A DNA stretch of 19,243 nt from CAITWD01 sp963727285 (GTDB taxonomy: Bacteria > Actinomycetota > Thermoleophilia > Miltoncostaeales > Miltoncostaeaceae), in the NCBI GenBank assembly GCA_963727285.1, contig CAVSFF010000006.1, positions 1 through 19,243 of the forward strand. Direction: 5' to 3'. The notes beneath the pieces are model-generated. The model saw only the letters and a program-made list of their open reading frames with translations, made no database searches and was not told the origin of the DNA. Shown piece by piece: positions 14,247 to 19,243 of the stretch (position 1 is the first letter of the stretch; each line of letters starts with the position of its first letter). Position numbers and translations under genes: made by a program.

Positions 14247-15896
14247 CTAGGTGAGTGGAGCAGCAGACATGGTCAGTGGCCCGGCCGCCGGAAGCCCCAG
14301 GGCCGCCGCCAGCTGGGCATGGCCTCCCCACTCCCAGAGCTGCGCATTCCATCCCCGGGCCTGGGCGAAGGCCGTCAGGTCGTCGCTGTTTCGAGGTCGG
14401 CGCAGGCGCTGGACCGGCGACACGCCACGGCCGGTCGCAGCGGGGCGTCGGGCGGCAAGCCGGAGCGCTCCCGGGCGATCTCCACGGCCCGGCGCAGCCC
14501 GCCCAGCTCGTCGACCAAGCCGCGCTCGGCGGCGTCGGCCCCCGTCCACACCCGGCCGCGCGCCACCTCGTGGACGGCGTCGCGAGTCATGGAGCGCCCA
14601 GCGGCAACCTTCTCGGTGAAATCGTCGTAGACGAGATCGAGCCACTCATTGAGCTTGACCCACTCCTCCTCGCTGAACCCGGTCTGCGACGAGAACATCA
14701 GCGCCTGGCGCCCGCGGGCGAGACTTTCGACCCGCACCCCGAGCTGCTCGAGGAGCCCGCTGGCCCGGAGCTTGCCGCCGAACACGCCGATCGAACCGGT
14801 GAGCGTCGCCGGTTGCGCCACGATGACGTCGGCCGCCATGGCCACGAAGTACCCGCCCGAACCGGCCACGTCGCCCATCGAGACCACGACGGGCTTGCCG
14901 GCCTCCCGGGCAAGGCACACCTCGTGCCAGATGGTGTCCGAGGCGACATAGGAGCCGCCGGGGCTGTTGACCCGAAACACGATCGCCCTGGTGCGTTCGT
15001 CTCGTACGGCGGAACGAAACGCCGCGGCGATGGTGTCTGCACCCGCTGCCTGCCCGAACGGGCCCCGCCGGGACCGGCCCGTGCGGATGGCCCCGCTGGC
15101 CTCGATGAGCGCGACCGCCGGTCGCCGGGTGTGGCGGGCCCGACGGACGCGGTCCCAACGCCGGCGATACCGGGAGAGGTAGAGCAGCGTTGGCTTCTCG
15201 CCCCAGCGGCGATCGACCGCCGCACGAACGGCATCTCGATACCCGAGGTGATCGACGAGCCCGGCCTCGTGGGCCTCGACGGCGGTGATCGGCGCCCGAT
15301 CGATGAGTTCACGCACCCGGTCCTCGGACAAGCGCCGGCGTTCCGCCACGGTGGAGACAATCTGCTCGTAGGTCGACGCGGCCAGCCGCTCGGTCGCCTC
15401 GCGATGTGCCTCGCTGAATTCGGTGCGCAGAAGGCTATCCACCGCGCTCTTGTACTCGTGGCGCTGTGCGAACAGCGGCTCGACGTACGCGCGGTCGAGG
15501 GCGCCGCGTACGAACACCGCCGGTCGCCGATGCGCCCATCAGGCCCACACTGCCCGACGGCTGGAGCCACACCTCGCCGAACCCGGAGGCCAGCACATAG
15601 GCCGTCGTCCCGCGCCCGAGTTCACCGAACGTCTCGGCCCAGGCGATCGCGTCCTTGCCACTGGCCCGGAAGCGCTCCACGGCGTCGGACAACTCTTGGG
15701 CCTGGGCCAGCGATATCGAGGTCGCACCCACCTTGGCCAGTAACCCGACGACATCGGGGTCTTTGGCGGCGTCGGCGAGCCGGTCGACGAGCGTGCGGAG
15801 TACGAGGCGGTGTCGGGCCAGCATACGTTCGATGGGATGGGAACCGATGTCCTCGACTAGTTCTCCGGTGAGGTCGAGCTCGAGCAGGATCGTCAT
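14247..15896 (-). CDS. sppA: Signal peptide peptidase SppA, long form, two frameshifts
   Basis: The composite protein of about 548 residues has the two tandem S49 domains of long SppA (E. coli protease IV type), which degrades leftover signal peptides at the membrane. The N-terminal half contains RASGKDAIAW (Lys81), matching the general-base lysine. The C-terminal half contains FRVNSPGGS and DVAGSGGYFVAMAAD with the nucleophilic serine, then GSIGVFGGK. One extra base near 15516-15522 separates the halves (GSVGLMGAS before, FVRGALDRAYVEPLFAQRHEYKSA after). A second shift near 14425-14440 leads to QRLRRPRNSDDL and the end at 14247. No N-terminal membrane segment is visible from the ATG at 15896, and no strong ribosome site is seen. 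Both catalytic residues are present, so the shifts may be sequencing errors. Confidence 0.85.
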
Positions 15897-16349
15897 GGCC
15901 GGACGCTACCGCGAATTTGGCGTCGGGCATCGACCACCTGTTTACGGGCGATGAACGGGTCGATGCGATCGGGACGGAGAGTCGAGTCGTTCGCCGCGTT
16001 GTCGGCCCGACGCCACCGACGACGAACCGCGTTCGACCGCTCGGAGGCCTTCGTCACACGGCATCGCCCAACGAACACCGACCCCCCACTCGACGTCGCG
16101 ATAGGCAGGAGCCCCTGCTCCAGGATCGCCGCACCACGAGTCCACGCCATGCCCACGGGAATTGGCGAACGCCCGGCGGTCACGGACCATTCGTCGAAAC
16201 GGGCGACGAGGGTCGGACGTGCGGTCCTCGGCGTGGACGGCAGGCGCTGTTAGATGCCATCCCGGCCTGATCGTCGAGGTCCTAGCGGTCACTTCGTGAT
16301 CGTTGTTACATAAAGAGGCATGACCGCACGCCCAGACCGGGGGGCATCA
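15897..16349. other. No gene recognised; upstream region of dodecin
   Basis: Frames on both strands lack family similarity. Close to the dodecin start, TACATA at 16308-16313 precedes an in-frame ATG at 16320 at a distance that would suit a leaderless transcript; that start would add ten residues to dodecin. Confidence 0.35.
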
Positions 16350-16562
16350 ATGGGCAGCGTCTACAAGGTCATCGAGATCGTCGGAACGAGCAGCGACTCG
16401 TGGGAGGACCCCACGCGGGCGGCAATCACCACCGCGAGCCGCACGCTTCGAGATCTGCGTGTCGCGGAGGTCGTCCGGCAAGATGTGACGATCCGCGACG
16501 ACGGCCAGCCGGACGAGTTTCGGATCCGCCTGAGTGCGTCGTTTAAGTACGAGGACGGCTAA
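16350..16562 (+). CDS. Dodecin-family flavin-binding protein
   Basis: This 70-residue protein has the dodecin pattern: VYKVIEIVGTSSDSWEDPTRAAITTASRTL with a beta-alpha-beta-beta layout, then RDLRVAEVVRQDVTI and RLSASFKYEDG. Dodecins assemble into hollow 12-mers that store or buffer flavins in the cytoplasm. The tryptophan that stacks on the flavin in mycobacterial dodecin seems to be replaced (LRVAEV against LDWFEV by eye), as in a common bacterial subgroup, so the ligand is less certain. I chose the ATG at 16350 because it gives the normal length and has a G-run five bases upstream; an ATG at 16320 is possible. A UUCG-loop hairpin follows the stop. Confidence 0.85.
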   Translation: MGSVYKVIEIVGTSSDSWEDPTRAAITTASRTLRDLRVAEVVRQDVTIRDDGQPDEFRIRLSASFKYEDG

Positions 16563-16579
16563 CACGCCGAGCGCGCACC

Positions 16580-16598
16580 CCCGGGCTTCGGCTCCGGG
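16580..16598 (+). terminator. UUCG-loop hairpin after dodecin
   Basis: The stem CCCGG-GC / GC-T-CCGGG (seven pairs, one bulged T) closes the very stable C(UUCG)G tetraloop, 17 bases after the dodecin stop. Confidence 0.6.
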
Positions 16599-16857
16599 CG
16601 CCCGATGGCGCGGCGGTGCCGCCCATGGCAACGCCGACGTGGGACCGGCATGCAGCCCGCCGCCCCGATCAACCGCCCCACGAGGCCCTGGGGCGCTGGA
16701 GCCCGGGGGCACATCGCACTGCTTCGACTACGTCGGGACCGCCCGGGTGCGTGCATTGTCGACCGGGCCGTCGTCGTGACGCGTGCGCAAGGACGGCCGG
16801 GGTCGCGTACAGAACGGGTCCTCCGGCGCCCGGTCAGCGGGTGCCGTCCACCGGGGC

Positions 16858-18440
16858 ATGTCGGCGAATGATGCGTCGGCGCCCACCGTTGAAGCGTTCC
16901 TGAACGGAAGCCAGTGGCACCTCCTGGTCGCTCTCGGAATCGGCCTGCTGATCGGGCTGGAGCGGGAACGCCGCAAGGGTCATGGGCCGGATCGCGAGGC
17001 GGCCGGAGTGCGCACGTTCGCGCTTGTTGCACTCCTTGGCGGCCTCTGCGCAGCCTTCGGTGGCGTCGCAGTGCTGGCCGTTTGCGCTGCGTTTATCGCC
17101 GTCGCGGGGCTCGCCGCATACACCATCCGCCGGAACGACGATCCTGGACTTACCACCCAGGTCGCGCTCATGACCACCTTCCTGCTCGGCGCGCTGACCA
17201 GTCGCGATGCCGCGCTCGCCGCCGCCCTTGCTGTCATCGTGGCGGTATTGCTGGTGGCGCGGACGCTGCTGCACCGCTTCGTGCGCGACTCGCTGTCGGA
17301 GCAGGAAGTACACGACGGGCTCATCTTTGCCACCGCCGCGCTCGTCGTCCTGCCATTCGTTCCGAACGACGAGCTGGGGCCATACGGGGTCTTCAACCCA
17401 TTTGTGATCTGGCGGCTGGTCGTGATCGTCATGGCGATCGGTGCGGTCGGATACGCCGGAATTCGGCTGTTCGGCGCGCGTCTCGGACTTGCTGTGGCGG
17501 ATTCGCAGTGGGGTTCGTTTCGAGCACGGTCGCCGTCGGGCTCCTTGGAGTGCAGGCGCGCCGAGATGGCCGCCTGCTGCGGAGCGCCTGTGCCGGTGCG
17601 GTGCTGGCGAGCCTTGCAAGCATCATCGAACTCGCCGTCGTTATCGGGGCAGCAGATCCCGCGACGCTTTGTGCCCTCTCCGTGCCGTTGGCGCTGGCCG
17701 CGCTGAGCGCGGGCGCCTACGGAGGTGTCTTCGCGTTCCGCTCCCTGCGGGGCGATCCCGCACCCTCGATCGACCGCGGCCACGCGTTCGACCTAAAGAT
17801 CGCGCTCGGCTTCACGGTGGCGGTAACCGTTGCGATCTTCGCAGCGGCGGCACTACGGGATGCGATGGGGAGTTCGGGGCTGGCTCGGCGTTGCCGCGGC
17901 CGGGCGGTAGATATCCAATCCGGCGCGATCGCAGTCGCCGGTCTGTCCGCGGCCGGAAAGATGGCACCCAGCCACACCGTGGTCCCGATCCTCGCCGGGC
18001 TGTCGGCGAGCACCCTCACCAAGGTGATCCTCGCCGTCGTCACTGGCGGCCGGCGATACGCCCTGTGCGTGGCGCCAGGTCTTCTGCTCGTCCTCATCAG
18101 CGCATGGGCCGGATTGGCGGTCGCTGGACTCGCTGACCAACCCAGTCCCGGCGCCGTCGCTGGCATACCAGCAACACGAGACCGCGTCGCCACGTGCGGC
18201 GAGCCACCGACACCTATCCTGATCGGAACCTCGCAGATCCACTGGAGAACGGGTCCAGATCCTGCAGTCCCGCATCACCTTGACCCGCTCAACTCGGGCG
18301 AGGATGGGGCCTCCGCTCGCGTCGTGGCAGCAGCTTCATTCGCCTACGTATTGAGGGCAGCAGGGCACGTGCCGGTGACCTCCGACGCGGGGGCGCGGGC
18401 AACGCTTCGGGCCGCGGAATCTCGCCACTTGCGCCGCTGA
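16858..18440 (+). CDS. MgtC/DUF4010-family membrane protein, frameshifted
   Basis: The protein begins with an MgtC-like segment (LLVALGIGLLIGLERERRKG near 20) and continues through many hydrophobic helices with the DUF4010 pattern (TTQVALMTTFLLGAL, LPFVPNDELGPYGVFNPFVIW, FVSSTVAVGLLG, VDIQSGAIAVAGLSAAGKM, LTKVILAVVTGG). It is an inner-membrane protein of unknown transport role. Frame breaks lie near 17497-17505 (one G lost in a GG run) and as a compensating pair near 17870-17910. Homology ends near 18140 (AWAGLAVAG). The last 100 codons to the stop at 18440 look unrelated and may mean a further shift or a lost stop. The ATG at 16858 was chosen because the MgtC-like part follows directly; its ribosome site is weak. 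Confidence 0.75.
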
Positions 18441-18463
18441 GAGCTCCGCGAGAAACTGACGAC

Positions 18464-19152
18464 ATGGGTAGATCGGGCCGCAGGCTGGCATTCCTCGTGT
18501 GCCTTATCGGTGGCGTCTACGGGCTCGTCCTGCGCCCACGGATAGTCCGTTGGGGTGCCAGCGACGACGAAGTGAATCAGAGCATTCCCGGGGAACGATC
18601 TGATACCCGACGGCACGCGAGCCGCGACCATGGCCGTCACCATCGATGCGCCGCCGACCGAGGTATGGCCGTGGCTCATCCAGATGGGCTGGGACCGAGC
18701 AGGCTGGTACTCCTGGGATCGCCTTGACAACGGCGGCCGCCGAAGTGCCCGAGACGTCCACCCGGAATGGCAGGACCTCTCCGTTGGAGACCGCCTGTCG
18801 GCTTGGTTACCCGGTGGCCCGATGGAGGCCTGGGAGGTTGCCGGGCTCGAGCCGAGACGATTCCTGGGCTTGCGCGGCCTCAGCGACCTTCGGGATGCGT
18901 GCTCGACCCGACCCAACCGCGCCCGAGTCGTACACGGAGGGCCTCTGGGGATTCCTCCTCGAAGACCTGCCCGGTGATCAGACGCGCCTCGTGGTCAGCG
19001 GGTACCAGACACTGCGTCCCCGGTGGCTCGAAGGCCCGTTTAACTTCCTGGTCTACCCACTCATGCACTGGCCGATGCAGACCCGTCAGTTCGCCACCAT
19101 CAAGCGCAACGTTGAGACCGCCCGGAACGCCGCGACCGACGGCCAGCACTAG
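18464..19152 (+). CDS. SRPBCC-family protein with N-terminal membrane anchor, two frameshifts
   Basis: From the ATG at 18464 a membrane segment (LAFLVCLIGGVYGLVL) and RWGASDDEVNQSIPG are read. One extra base near 18588-18592 shifts to LIPDGTRAATMAVTIDAPPTEVWPWLIQMGWDRAGWYSWDRLDN, a classic SRPBCC/START-like opening. A further shift near 18890-18930 leads to YTEGLWGFLLEDLPGDQTRLVVSGYQ and the C-terminal helix (MQTRQFATIKRNVETARN) to the stop at 19152. The fold holds hydrophobic ligands; the function of this subgroup is unknown. Both breaks leave clean homology and may be sequencing indels. It lies 23 bases after the stop of the DUF4010 frame and could be co-transcribed. Confidence 0.75.
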
Positions 19153-19243
19153 CGGCACGCCGACCGCGATCACCGCCGGCAAAGGGCCGGAGGTAGGGTC
19201 AACAGGGCGCTGAGCCGAATCGGACCGCCGGCACGACCTTCGT

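Noticed and set aside
14255..15871. Plus-strand frame of 538 codons
   Set aside because: It is entirely antisense to sppA, whose catalytic motifs are clear on the minus strand.
1..19243. CRISPR array or defence locus
   Set aside because: No regularly spaced short repeats and no Cas, toxin-antitoxin or restriction gene could be recognised.

Overview
The window is GC-rich (roughly two thirds G+C), with Shine-Dalgarno-led genes and third positions dominated by G/C. The gene content (7Fe ferredoxin, dodecin, MgtC/DUF4010 protein, long SppA, heliorhodopsin, actinobacterial-style tyrosine integrase remnants) points to an Actinobacteriota chromosome, perhaps an environmental lineage assembled from a metagenome. 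That placement is inference; no rRNA or other phylogenetic marker is present.

Layout. 1-1600: a GT4 glycosyltransferase on the minus strand. 1601-4290: an accretion zone of decayed integrative elements. It has three attachment-like sites that look like the 3' half of tRNA-Thr(CGT), an NTF2/SnoaL-like gene, a 29-residue membrane peptide and the N-terminus of a tyrosine integrase. 4484-5585: a winged-helix regulator with a Cys/His metal or Fe-S type C-terminal domain, divergent from a 7Fe ferredoxin, with a small inverted repeat between them. 5855-6290: a wrecked IS481-family transposase. 6291-8111: an acetoacetate-decarboxylase-like gene divergent from a zinc alcohol dehydrogenase. 8513-8724: the C-terminus of a tyrosine integrase. 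8880-9541: a secreted His-rich protein. 10363-11177: a heliorhodopsin. 11580-11885: a small excisionase-like HTH protein. 12152-14205: a second, diverged and more decayed copy of the 2-kb element, again bounded by tRNA-Thr-like cores. 14247-19152: apparently core genes, namely SppA, dodecin, an MgtC/DUF4010 membrane protein and an SRPBCC protein.

The most interesting structure is the pair of 2-kb units in direct orientation about 10 kb apart. Each starts and ends at a tRNA-Thr(CGT)-like core. The sequence upstream of each core looks like an integrase arm (tandem short repeats), and the types differ between sites. This suggests several elements accreted in series at one tRNA attachment site. 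The heliorhodopsin, the secreted protein, the alcohol dehydrogenase and the ferredoxin/regulator pair lie between the two units.

A major caution is that many genes of recognisable family are broken by single-base indels while both sides keep clean homology (ADC-like, ADH, secreted protein, heliorhodopsin, SppA, DUF4010, SRPBCC). Several indels fall in short G or C runs. This pattern fits uncorrected sequencing indels at least as well as gene decay. I annotate those genes as CDS spanning the whole homologous region and give the approximate shift points.
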